DNA of 64,000 nt, taken from the NCBI RefSeq assembly GCF_000497205.1, contig NZ_AYJW01000012.1, forward strand, positions 1 through 64,000. The letters run 5' to 3'. The notes under the pieces were generated by a model that searched no databases, had not been told where the DNA came from, and was given only the letters and a program-made list of their open reading frames with translations. This DNA comes from Saccharopolyspora rectivirgula DSM 43747 (lineage in GTDB: Bacteria > Actinomycetota > Actinomycetes > Mycobacteriales > Pseudonocardiaceae). A program made the position numbers and the translations under genes. Position 1 is the first letter of the stretch, and each line of letters starts with the position of its first letter. This document shows positions 52,893-61,714 of the stretch, in pieces.

Positions 52893-54524
52893 GTGGAACG
52901 TTGCTATTCCGCCGACACGGCGTTCGTGGGCGGGCCCGTGGCCACAATGGACTCGGCCCGCTCCTTCTCCGATGCGGTGGCCGTCCACGACGGGCGGATA
53001 ACCGGGGTCGGGTCGGCCGCCGTGCGCGAGCAGGTGACTGCTCGCACCGAGGTGATCGACCTGCGGGGCAGGCTGCTGCTGCCGGGTTTCCACGACGCGC
53101 ACGCCCACCCGGTCTACGGGGGCATCGAACGGTTGCGCTGCGATTTGAGCTGCGGCAACGGGGTGGCCGACTACCTGGACCAGATCAGCGACTACGTCCA
53201 AGCCCACCCGGATGTCGAGTGGGTCCTCGGCGGCGGGTGGGAAATGGCCGCCTTCCCCGGTGGGGCACCCGACCGGCAGACGCTCGACGCCGTCACCGCT
53301 GGCCGGCCCGCCTACCTGCTCAACCGCGATCACCACGGGGCGTGGGTGAACACCGCCGCTCTGCACCGCGCCGGCATCGACCGGAACACACCGGACCCAC
53401 CCGACGGGCGCATCGAACGGGACAGCGCCGGAAATCCCAGCGGAACGCTGCACGAAGGCACCACGCGCCTGATGGAGCCCCACCTGCCCCGGCTCTCCGC
53501 GGACGACTACCTGGCCGGGCTGTTGGAAGGCCAGCGCTACCTGCACGCCAGAGGAGTCACCTTCTGGCACGACGCGATCATCGGCCGATACCTGGGCTAC
53601 GACGACACATTGGACATCTACCGGGAGGCCGACCGGAGAGGTCTGCTGACCGCCAGGGTCCGCGGAGCGCTGTGGTGGGACAGGGCGAGGGGACTCGAGC
53701 AGATCAGCGAGCTGCTGCAGCGGAGCGAACGTTCCACCGGGCACAAGTTCTCCGCCCGAACGGTGAAGATCATGCAGGACGGCGTGTGCGAGAACTTCAC
53801 CGCAGCACTGCTGCAGCCCTACCTCTCCGACAAGGGAAGTGGACTGTCCTTCTTAGACGCAGAGCTGCTGGACCGAGCAGTGCAGCAGTTGGACGCCGCG
53901 GGTCTCCAACTGCACTTCCACACCGTCGGTGACCGCGCTGTCCGAGACGTCCTCGACGCCCTGCAGCGGGCCAGCCGGCGCAACGGTCCCACCGGACTGC
54001 GCCACCAGCTGGCCCACCTCCAGCTGGTGCACCCCTCCGACCTCCCCAGGTTCGAGCAGCTCGGCGTCGTGGCCAACATCCAGCCCGCTTGGGCGGTGAA
54101 CGACCCCGCGATGACCGACCTGACCCTTCCCTACCTCGGTTCGCGAGGAGCGTGGCAGTACCCGTACCGCTCCCTGCTCCGCACCGGTGCGGTGCTGGCC
54201 TCCGGGAGCGACTGGCCGGTGTCCGAGGCGGAGCCGATGCAGAGCATCCACGCCGCTGTCAACCGGCAGGAGTACGGCGAGGACGAAGCGCCGTTCCTGC
54301 CCGAGCAAGCGCTCACCCCCTTGGAGGCGTTCGCCGCGTACACCACCGGCACCGCGTGGGCCAACCACATGGAACAGCTGACCGGGTCCATTTCCGTCGG
54401 CAAGGCAGCCGATCTGGTGGTGCTGGACCGGAACCCGCTCGAGCTGCCGACCGCGGAGCTGGGGCAGGCCCGAGTGGACCTGACCATGGTCGGGGGCGAG
54501 ATCGTCCACCAGCGCGCTCCCTGA
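52893..54524 (+). CDS. Amidohydrolase family protein, YtcJ-like
   Basis: 543 residues of the amidohydrolase_3 family. Metal ligands: GFHDAHAHP (HxH) early, KIMQDGVCE (position of the carbamylated lysine), HFHTVGDRAV, RHQLAHLQLVHPSD and the catalytic Asp in ASGSDWPVSEAEP. The C-terminal beta-sandwich SISVGKAADLVVLDRNPLEL completes the fold. Such enzymes hydrolyse amides or formamides; substrate unknown. GTG at 52893, 38 bp after the YezG-like gene, possibly co-transcribed. No signal peptide. Confidence 0.85.
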   Translation: MERCYSADTAFVGGPVATMDSARSFSDAVAVHDGRITGVGSAAVREQVTARTEVIDLRGRLLLPGFHDAHAHPVYGGIERLRCDLSCGNGVADYLDQISDYVQAHPDVEWVLGGGWEMAAFPGGAPDRQTLDAVTAGRPAYLLNRDHHGAWVNTAALHRAGIDRNTPDPPDGRIERDSAGNPSGTLHEGTTRLMEPHLPRLSADDYLAGLLEGQRYLHARGVTFWHDAIIGRYLGYDDTLDIYREADRRGLLTARVRGALWWDRARGLEQISELLQRSERSTGHKFSARTVKIMQDGVCENFTAALLQPYLSDKGSGLSFLDAELLDRAVQQLDAAGLQLHFHTVGDRAVRDVLDALQRASRRNGPTGLRHQLAHLQLVHPSDLPRFEQLGVVANIQPAWAVNDPAMTDLTLPYLGSRGAWQYPYRSLLRTGAVLASGSDWPVSEAEPMQSIHAAVNRQEYGEDEAPFLPEQALTPLEAFAAYTTGTAWANHMEQLTGSISVGKAADLVVLDRNPLELPTAELGQARVDLTMVGGEIVHQRAP

Positions 54525-54533
54525 GGCTGCCGG

Positions 54534-55379
54534 CTAGCCCGGCAGCGCGTCGAACGCCGCGCGCCCGATCCGGGCGATGAGCTCGCACGCGGGGCCGCCC
54601 CGGTGGTCGGCTGTGGAGCGCTCGTCGGTGAGCTGGTCGACCAGCACCGCCACGACCGCCTGGGGTCGGCTGCCGCCGATCAGTCCGACGTCGTGCCGGA
54701 CCCCGGAGATCTCCCCGGTCTTGTGCCAGCAACCGGCTTCTCGCGGCAGCAGCGCGGGGAGCCGGTCGCGCACCTGCTGCCGGCGGAGGACGTCCAGCGC
54801 GAACCCGGTCAGTTCGGTGGTCAGCGCCCGTCCGGTGGCCAGCGCGTCGAACACGCGCGCCTGGTCGAGCGCGGTCGTCTCGATCCGTCCCGGCGCGGAC
54901 ACCTCCATCAGCCGGCGCTCCACCCGGGTGGCGGTGCAGCCCAGCTGTTCCGCGCAGCGCCGGATGGCCGGGAACCCGACCACGTCGATCACCGCGTTGG
55001 CCGCGGTGTTGTCGCTGATCACGATCATCAGCCGAAGCAGGTCGGCCAGCGACAAGCGGTGCACGCTGGTGAGCTCGGCCAGGACGCCGGCACCGCCGGG
55101 CCGCTCAGCCGGCAGCGGCACCTCGGCGTCCAACGCCAGCCGCCCCGCTTGCACCTGCTGCAACGCGGTGATCATGACCAGCGTTTTGATCGTGCTGGCC
55201 GCGTGCACGACGGTTTCGGCGTTCACCAGAACGGGCTCGCGTTCCTCGAGGTGCCAGGCGGCGAGGCACACCCGTCCCGGGAACCGGGAGAGGTCCACTG
55301 ACGATTCCAGCTTTTCGGCGAATCCCACTCGTTCTCCATGCTCCGCGGGCTGCGCGTGGTCGAACCAACGGTAGGGCAC
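54534..55379 (-). CDS. Class A beta-lactamase-like serine hydrolase
   Basis: 281 residues of the beta-lactamase2 family. The three active-site motifs are present: STIK (62-65), SDN (122-124) and KTG (220-222). The omega-loop Glu166 equivalent (ExxLN) is not clear: the region reads VERRLMEVSAPGRIETTALD. There is no Sec or Tat signal, so the protein is probably cytosolic. It may be an esterase or penicillin-binding-like hydrolase rather than a resistance enzyme. Convergent with the amidohydrolase. Family firm, activity uncertain. Confidence 0.78.
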   Translation of the reverse strand: MPYRWFDHAQPAEHGERVGFAEKLESSVDLSRFPGRVCLAAWHLEEREPVLVNAETVVHAASTIKTLVMITALQQVQAGRLALDAEVPLPAERPGGAGVLAELTSVHRLSLADLLRLMIVISDNTAANAVIDVVGFPAIRRCAEQLGCTATRVERRLMEVSAPGRIETTALDQARVFDALATGRALTTELTGFALDVLRRQQVRDRLPALLPREAGCWHKTGEISGVRHDVGLIGGSRPQAVVAVLVDQLTDERSTADHRGGPACELIARIGRAAFDALPG

Positions 55380-55540
55380 GCCGGGCAGTGCGAGGGGAAA
55401 CTGAGCGTAAGCATTGCTTGTGCTCAGCCCTAGAAGAATTCACTCCACTGATTCTCCGCAGAAGCGGCGCCGAAGATTTACGGTGAGCCCAGCAACACGG
55501 CCTGCGGCATCCCTGGACTCAGCGGACCGGAATGAGGTGC

Positions 55541-57121
55541 ATGTCGGTGCAGTCCAACCTGAGCTCGATCATCGGCTCGGAACAAGATCCCGGCCGAGGA
55601 GGCGGCGAACACCTTTCCCGCAACCCGGCGAATCTCGACGACATCGTGGCGAAAGTCCAGCTCGGCGACGCCGACACACTGCTGTCCGCCACCAGGTCGG
55701 CGCAGCAGGCGCAGCGCGAGTGGGCCGCGGTGCCGGCTCCCGTCCGCGGCCGGGTGATCGCCAACCTGGGCCGACTGGTCGAGGCCAACAAGGAGGCGTT
55801 GGCCCAGCTGGTCACCAGGGAGATCGGCAAACCGCTTTCCGAAGCGCGGGGAGAGGTCCAGGAGATCATCGACACCTGCGACTTCTTCCTCGGCGAGGGA
55901 CGACGCCTGTACGGCCAAACGGTGCCCTCGGAGATGCCCGACAAGCAGCTGTTCACCTTCCGGGTGCCGGTCGGGGTCGCCGTGGTCATCACCGCGGGCA
56001 ACTTCCCGGTGGCGGTGCCGTCGTGGTACATGGTCCCGGCGTTGCTGTGCGGCAACGCGATGGTGTGGAAGCCGGCCGAGTACGCCGCGGCAGCTGCGCG
56101 AGCTCTCGCCGAACTGGCCTGGCGGGCGGGTGTGCCGCGCGGCGTGCTCAACCTGGTCTACGCCGACGGCGAAGCCACCTACCGCGGGCTGGAGTCCGCC
56201 CTCTCCGCCGGAACGGTGAACAAGGTCGGCTTCACCGGGTCCAGCGCTGTCGGCTCCCGGATCGGCGAGCTGTGCGGTCGCCACCTGCAAACCCCGTGCC
56301 TGGAGCTGGGCGGGAAGAACCCGATGGTCGTCGCCCCGGACGCGGACCTGGACCTGGCGGTCGAAGGGGCGCTGTTCTCCGGGTGGGGCACCGCCGGGCA
56401 GCGCTGCACCTCCTTGGGCAACCTCATCGTGCACAACGAGGTGAAGGAGGAGTTCGTCCGCCGGCTGGACGCCGCGCTGCGGTCGGCACCGATCGGTGAT
56501 CCCCGGAGCGAAGTGCTCTACGGCCCGCTGCTGTCGGAGAAGTTCGCGGAGAACTTCGAGCAGGTGCTGGACACCCTCGGAAGCCACCACACACCACTGG
56601 GCTCGGAGTTCACCGGCCGGATCACCGACTCCGCACCCCGCAAGGGCTTCGTCGGAGACCCGCAGAGCGGGCTGTACTACCACCCCGTCCTGGTGGACGG
56701 CATGGTCCCGGACGACCACATCTTCCAGCAGGAGACCTTCGGCCCGATCGTGGGAGTCATCGGCTACGACTCCCTGGACGAAGCGATCGAGCTCGGCAAC
56801 GCCCCCGGCTACGGGCTCTCGGCAGCGGTGTACACCCGCGACCCCGCGACCGCGTTCCGGTTCCGGGAACGGATCAGCGCGGGAATGGTCAGCGTCAACA
56901 ACTCGACCTCCGGGGCAGAAGCGCACCTGCCGTTCGGGGGCAACGGGCGATCCGGCAACGGAAGCCGCCAGTCCGGGATGTGGGTGCTGGACCAGTTCAC
57001 CCGTTGGCAGTCGCTGAACTGGGACTTCTCCGGGAAGCTGCAGAAGGCCCAGATGGACGTGGCCACGATCGAACCCGAGTTGGACTACCGGCTGCCGACG
57101 GAGTTCGAGACGTCCGAGTGA
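55541..57121 (+). CDS. NAD(P)-dependent aldehyde dehydrogenase
   Basis: 526 residues, ALDH superfamily. Visible: ITAGNFPVAVPSWYMVPALL (cofactor), KVGFTGSSAVGSRIGELCGR, the catalytic Glu in CLELGGKNPMVVAPDADLDL, the catalytic Cys in GWGTAGQRCTSLGNLIV, and ETFGPIVGVIGYD. The pattern near the Cys (GQRCTS) is that of ALDH7-like enzymes such as piperideine-6-carboxylate or aminoadipate-semialdehyde dehydrogenase, so lysine catabolism is possible. ATG at 55541 (SD GAGG); ATG 55532 is also in frame. It leads an amino-acid-degradation cluster on the plus strand. Confidence 0.85.
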   Translation: MSVQSNLSSIIGSEQDPGRGGGEHLSRNPANLDDIVAKVQLGDADTLLSATRSAQQAQREWAAVPAPVRGRVIANLGRLVEANKEALAQLVTREIGKPLSEARGEVQEIIDTCDFFLGEGRRLYGQTVPSEMPDKQLFTFRVPVGVAVVITAGNFPVAVPSWYMVPALLCGNAMVWKPAEYAAAAARALAELAWRAGVPRGVLNLVYADGEATYRGLESALSAGTVNKVGFTGSSAVGSRIGELCGRHLQTPCLELGGKNPMVVAPDADLDLAVEGALFSGWGTAGQRCTSLGNLIVHNEVKEEFVRRLDAALRSAPIGDPRSEVLYGPLLSEKFAENFEQVLDTLGSHHTPLGSEFTGRITDSAPRKGFVGDPQSGLYYHPVLVDGMVPDDHIFQQETFGPIVGVIGYDSLDEAIELGNAPGYGLSAAVYTRDPATAFRFRERISAGMVSVNNSTSGAEAHLPFGGNGRSGNGSRQSGMWVLDQFTRWQSLNWDFSGKLQKAQMDVATIEPELDYRLPTEFETSE

Positions 57122-57403
57122 CCACCAGCCCGCCCGTGGTGCTCGTGCCGCAGTTCCGGACGGGCGTCAGCCCGCACCGGCTGCCCTCACCGGTGTTCCC
57201 GGCCGCACCCGGGCGACTCATCTGCTCGGCCGGTGCCCGGCCAACCCGGTGGGCCGCTCCGCTGGCGGCCCACCGGCGCCGCGGCCAGCGGTGGAACCGC
57301 ACCCGGTTCCTCCCGACCGCTGCCGGAAGCGGCCGGGCCGGGAGCCGAACCCTCCCATCTGATTGCCGCAGCGCGCGGCAACGGCGCGAAGGAGCGCACA
57401 CCT

Positions 57404-58573
57404 GTGGTTGATCTGCTGCACGAAGTGGACGAGTGGGGCCCGGAGAAGGTCGTCTGCGTGTCGGACAGCAAAACCGGGATGCGGGGCGTGTTGGTCATCG
57501 ACAACACCGCCCGCGGCACCGCCAAGGGCGGAACTCGGATGAGCCCTTCGGTCACGGTCACCGAGATCGCCCGACTGGCCAGGGTGATGACGTGGAAGTG
57601 GGCTGCGGTGGACCTGTTCCACGGCGGGGCGAAAGCCGGCATCCGAGCCGACCCCAAGTCGACCAACAAGGAGGAGATCGTTCGGGCTTTCGCCCGCAAG
57701 CTCGCCGACCAGATACCGGCCCACTACGTCGCCGGGCTCGACATGGGGATGACCGAGTGCGATGCCGCCATCATCCAGGACGAGTTGGGCGACCGGGGTG
57801 CGGCTGTCGGGGTGCCGGAAGCGCTCGGCGGTGTCGCCTACGACCAGCTCGGGGTGACGGGCCACGGGGTGGCCGAGGCGGTGGCGGCCGCGCTGGAGCG
57901 CGACGGTCGCAGCGTCCGGGGAAGCCGCATCGCGCTGCAGGGGTTCGGCGCGGTGGGGTCGGCCGCGGCCCGCAGGCTGCACGACCTCGGCGCGCAGATC
58001 GTTGCCATCTCCACCGCAGATGGATCGGTGCACGAGCCGGACGGCCTCGACGTTCCGTCCTGGTTGGACGCCCGCGAGGAGTTCGGGGACGCGTGCGTGG
58101 CGAAAGCTCCCGCGCACCAGCGCATTCCGCGCGGATCGGAGCTGCTGGTGGATTGCGATGTGCTGATCCCCGCGGCCGCCCAAGACGTGATCGACGCGCA
58201 ACTGGCAGCGGAGATCCGCGCCGAACTGCTCGTGGAAGGCGCCAACCTGCCGACCACACCGGAAGCCCGGGAAGTCCTCGCTGACCGGGGCGTCACCGTG
58301 GTGCCCGACTTCATCGCGAACGCCGGTGGGGCGATCGCAGCCGGCTTCGCGATGGACGCCAGGTACTCGCCGTTCCCACCGGATCCGGAAGAGATCCTGC
58401 GCACCGTGGCGGCGAAGACGCGCGACAACACCAACGCCGTGCTCCAGTTGGCGCAGCAGCGCGGGGTGTCGTCGCACCAAGCCGCGTTGGAACTCGCCCA
58501 GGAGCGCGTCCGCACCGCGATGGCGTTGCGCGGAAGACTGCCGGCCGGAGTTTCGGGGGAAGGTCATGCTTAA
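57404..58573 (+). CDS. Glu/Leu/Phe/Val dehydrogenase family protein, GDH-like
   Basis: 389 residues. The ELFV catalytic lysine is in DLFHGGAKAGIRADP, preceded by GTAKGGTRMSPSVTVTEIAR and MTWKWAAVDL, as in glutamate-dehydrogenase-type members. The NAD fold reads RIALQGFGAVGSAAARRLHD and the late motif PDFIANAGGAIAAGF is conserved. It differs greatly from the gene at 50377, so the two are not a recent duplication. GTG at 57404 with AAGGAG upstream. The LysR start overlaps its end by 8 nt. The exact amino acid is not defined. Confidence 0.85.
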   Translation: MVDLLHEVDEWGPEKVVCVSDSKTGMRGVLVIDNTARGTAKGGTRMSPSVTVTEIARLARVMTWKWAAVDLFHGGAKAGIRADPKSTNKEEIVRAFARKLADQIPAHYVAGLDMGMTECDAAIIQDELGDRGAAVGVPEALGGVAYDQLGVTGHGVAEAVAAALERDGRSVRGSRIALQGFGAVGSAAARRLHDLGAQIVAISTADGSVHEPDGLDVPSWLDAREEFGDACVAKAPAHQRIPRGSELLVDCDVLIPAAAQDVIDAQLAAEIRAELLVEGANLPTTPEAREVLADRGVTVVPDFIANAGGAIAAGFAMDARYSPFPPDPEEILRTVAAKTRDNTNAVLQLAQQRGVSSHQAALELAQERVRTAMALRGRLPAGVSGEGHA

Positions 58574-59531
58574 CCCGATCCACTTGCGAACCCTGCAAGA
58601 GTGCGTGCGCACCGGCTCGTTCGCGGAGGCCGGCCGCGCGCTCGGCTACACCGCTTCGGCGGTGTCCCAGCAGATGATGCTGCTGGAAAAAGCGGTAGGA
58701 GCCCCGCTGTTCGAGCGAGCGGCTCGCTCCGCGCGCAGCACCAAGCTCGCCGGGCAGCTGGCCGAGCGCAGCCGCAGCGCGCTGCGCGCCCTGGAGGCGC
58801 TGGAGCGGGAAGTGCGGGCGATGGTCTCCGGGGAACAAGGGCAACTGCGGCTGGCCAGCTTCCCCACCGCCAACGCCCGGGTGCTGCCGGACGTGCTGGC
58901 GAACATCGTGGCCGGCCACCCCAGTGCTGAGGTGCAATTGGACGAAGGCGAACCGGACGAGGTCACCGGTGCGGTGCTCGACGGCGCGGTGGACGCCGCG
59001 GTGGTCTACGAGTACGACCTCGATCCCCGCCAGTGGCCCGCGGAACTGCGGGTGCAGGACTTGATGACCGATCCGCTGTGGCTGGTGGTGCCGTCCGGGC
59101 ACCGCTGCGCGGGCGCCGGCGAAGTGGACTTGGCCGATCTCGCCGAGGAGAAGTGGATCTGCACCCGGGAGGACACCTCCGGGGCCAGATCGTTGGAAAG
59201 GTTGGCGGCAGCGGCCGGTTTTCTGCCCCAGGTCGTTTTCCGCAGCAACGACTACGGGGTGATCCGCGACCTGGTCTCCCGCGGTCTCGGCATCGCGGTG
59301 CTGCCAGCACTGGCCCTCCCGGAGAGCGGTGCCGGAGCGCTCCGGATGGCCCACTGGCAACCGTGCCGCCGGATCAAGGTGCTCCACCGGCCGCAGAACA
59401 CCAACCCGCTGCTGCCGGTCGCGCTGGAGCTCCTGGCGGAGTCCTGCGCCGAAGTGGGCCGCGGCCGGGCGTTCACCACCGGCAGTACCGGCCGGATCAA
59501 CCGCGTTCCCGCACAGAAAGTCCACGGGTAG
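58566..59531 (+). CDS. LysR family transcriptional regulator
   Basis: 321 residues: N-terminal winged helix (LRTLQECVRTGSFAEAGRAL, GYTASAVSQQMMLLEKAVGA) and a periplasmic-binding-like effector domain from ~90. It overlaps the dehydrogenase end and abuts the E1 gene (stop TAG shares a base with GTG 59531), so it is embedded in the catabolic operon rather than divergent, which is unusual for LysR. It probably controls this operon in response to an amino acid or its oxoacid. Confidence 0.9.
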   Translation: MLNPIHLRTLQECVRTGSFAEAGRALGYTASAVSQQMMLLEKAVGAPLFERAARSARSTKLAGQLAERSRSALRALEALEREVRAMVSGEQGQLRLASFPTANARVLPDVLANIVAGHPSAEVQLDEGEPDEVTGAVLDGAVDAAVVYEYDLDPRQWPAELRVQDLMTDPLWLVVPSGHRCAGAGEVDLADLAEEKWICTREDTSGARSLERLAAAAGFLPQVVFRSNDYGVIRDLVSRGLGIAVLPALALPESGAGALRMAHWQPCRRIKVLHRPQNTNPLLPVALELLAESCAEVGRGRAFTTGSTGRINRVPAQKVHG

Positions 59532-59533
59532 TG

Positions 59534-61711
59534 ATGACCGACAAGCGCGCACCGCTCGACGACCACTTCTTGGCAGCCGTCGCCGCCCAGCAGCCGGGCA
59601 CCCGCACCAGCTCGGGCCTGGACGCCGAACTGCTCGCCCTGTTCGACGCCCAGGCGACCAGCCGGCACCTGGACTTCGCGGCTCGGCAGCTGGGCCAACG
59701 CGGACTCGGCTACTACAGCATCGGCTCCAGCGGCCACGAGTCCAACGCCGCTGTCGCCGCGGCGTTGCGGCCCACCGACCCGGCGCTGCTGCACTACCGC
59801 TCCGGCGGGTTCTACCTGCGCCGTGCTCAGCAGGTCCCGGGCCAGCACCCCGTGCTGGACGTGCTGCTGGGCGTCGTGGCCTCCGCGGACGAACCCATTT
59901 CGGCCGGCCGGCACAAGGTGTTCGGCAACACCGCGCTCTCGATCATTCCGCAGACCTCGACCATCGCCTCCCACCTGCCCCGTTCCGTGGGGCTGGCCTT
60001 CGCACTGGGACGGGCGGAGAAGCTGGGCGTCGACTGCCGCTGGCCGGCCGACTCGGTGGTGGTGTGCAGCTTCGGGGACGCTTCGGCGAACCACTCCACC
60101 GCGACGGGCGCGGTGAACACCGCGCTGCACTGCGCGCACCAGGGTTTGCCGATGCCGCTGCTGCTGGTTTGCGAGGACAACGGGCTCGGCATCAGCGTCC
60201 GCACACCACCCGGGTGGATCGAAGCGTCGTACCGCGACCGCAACGGGCTCGCGTACTTCTCGGCTGACGGGGCCGCTCCGCTGGACTGCTTGCGGGTGGC
60301 GCAGCAGGCGGTGGAGTGGACGCGCACCCACCGGTCTCCGGTGTTCCTGCACCTGCGGACGGTGCGGTTGATGGGGCACGCCGGGTCCGATGTGGAAACC
60401 GCCTACCGGTCGCAGCGCGAGATCTCCGCCGACTACGACCGCGACCCGCTGCTGGGCACCGCCAAAACCCTGATCGAGCACGGCCTGTTGACCCCCGAGC
60501 AGGTCATCGACCGCTACGAGGCCAAGCGGTCGGAGGTGGCCGAAGCGGTGGAAGAGGCCTTGAGCCGGCGCAAGCTGGGCAGTGCCGCCGAAGTGATGGC
60601 GGCCATCTGCCAGGACCGCCCGGAAGCGGTGGCCGAGCGCGCGAGCACCGCTCCCCCGCGACGGGAGTCCCCCACCAGCTCGGTCGAGCAGGGGGAGCGG
60701 CTCACCCTGGCGCAGGCGATCAACCGGTCGCTGGCCGACGAACTGGAGCGGGACCGGCGAGTGCTGGTCTTCGGCGAAGACGTCGCCCGCAAGGGCGGGG
60801 TGTACGGGGTGACCCGTGGCCTGCGCAAGAAGTTCGGCGCCAGCAGGGTGTTCGACACGCTGCTGGACGAGCAGAGCATCCTCGGCACCGCCCTGGGAGC
60901 CGGGCTGGCCGGCCTGCTCCCCATCGCCGAGATCCAGTACCTCGCCTACCTGCACAACGCGATCGACCAGCTGCGCGGGGAAGCGAGCACGCTGAGCTTC
61001 TTCTCCAACGGCCAGTACCGCAACCCCATGGTGGTGCGCATCGCCGGCTACGCCTACCAGCGGGGGTTCGGCGGCCACTTCCACAACGACAACGCCGTTG
61101 CGGCCCTGCGGGACATCCCCGGTCTGGTCGTCGCTTCACCGTCCCGACCGGACGATGCCGCAGCCATGTTGCGCACCTGCGTCGCCGCCGCCGACGTCGA
61201 CGGCCGGGTGTGCGTCTTCCTCGAGCCGATAGCGCTCTACCACGCTCGGGACCTCCACGAGCCCGGCGACAACCGCTGGACGGCCAAGTACCCCGAGCCG
61301 GGTACCGGGCACGTGCCCATCGGCCGGGCTCGGCAGTACGGCACCGGCACCGACCTCACCCTCGTCACCTTCGGCAACGGTGTCCCGATGAGCCTGCGCG
61401 TGGCGCGGCGGTTGCGGGAACGCGGGATCACCGCCCGCGTGGTGGACCTGCGCTGGCTGTCCCCGCTGCCGGAAGCCGATCTGGTCCGGGCGGCCGAAGC
61501 GACCGGTCGGGTGCTCGTGGTGGACGAGACGCGCCGCTCCGGAGGGGTGTCCGAGGCGGTGCTCACCACCCTGGTCGACCACGAGTACACGGGAGCGATG
61601 GCCCGGGTGACCAGTGAGGACAGCTTCATCCCGCTCGGCGAAGCCGCGTACCACGTGCTGGTCGACGAGGAGACCGTGGAGCAGGCGGCCTGGCGGCTGT
61701 TGAAGGAGTAG
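59534..61711 (+). CDS. Fused E1 alpha-beta 2-oxoacid dehydrogenase
   Basis: 725 residues: an E1 alpha domain (about 40-360) and an E1 beta domain (about 395-720) in one chain. The alpha part has LGYYSIGSSGHESNAAVAAA, the thiamine-diphosphate motif SFGDASANHSTATGAVN (usually GDGxxN) and EDNGLGISVRTPPGW. The beta part has LVFGEDVARKGGVYGVTRGL and SILGTALGAGLAGLLPIAEI. Branched-chain E1 subunits are usually separate genes. No E2 or E3 gene is in the window, so the complex must borrow them or the enzyme acts alone. ATG at 59534. Confidence 0.85.
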   Translation: MTDKRAPLDDHFLAAVAAQQPGTRTSSGLDAELLALFDAQATSRHLDFAARQLGQRGLGYYSIGSSGHESNAAVAAALRPTDPALLHYRSGGFYLRRAQQVPGQHPVLDVLLGVVASADEPISAGRHKVFGNTALSIIPQTSTIASHLPRSVGLAFALGRAEKLGVDCRWPADSVVVCSFGDASANHSTATGAVNTALHCAHQGLPMPLLLVCEDNGLGISVRTPPGWIEASYRDRNGLAYFSADGAAPLDCLRVAQQAVEWTRTHRSPVFLHLRTVRLMGHAGSDVETAYRSQREISADYDRDPLLGTAKTLIEHGLLTPEQVIDRYEAKRSEVAEAVEEALSRRKLGSAAEVMAAICQDRPEAVAERASTAPPRRESPTSSVEQGERLTLAQAINRSLADELERDRRVLVFGEDVARKGGVYGVTRGLRKKFGASRVFDTLLDEQSILGTALGAGLAGLLPIAEIQYLAYLHNAIDQLRGEASTLSFFSNGQYRNPMVVRIAGYAYQRGFGGHFHNDNAVAALRDIPGLVVASPSRPDDAAAMLRTCVAAADVDGRVCVFLEPIALYHARDLHEPGDNRWTAKYPEPGTGHVPIGRARQYGTGTDLTLVTFGNGVPMSLRVARRLRERGITARVVDLRWLSPLPEADLVRAAEATGRVLVVDETRRSGGVSEAVLTTLVDHEYTGAMARVTSEDSFIPLGEAAYHVLVDEETVEQAAWRLLKE

Positions 61712-61714
61712 CGG

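Noticed and set aside
57122-57403. Possible extra coding between the aldehyde dehydrogenase and the GDH-like gene
   Set aside because: Frames here are Pro/Arg-rich without SD or motif. Treated as an intergenic leader.
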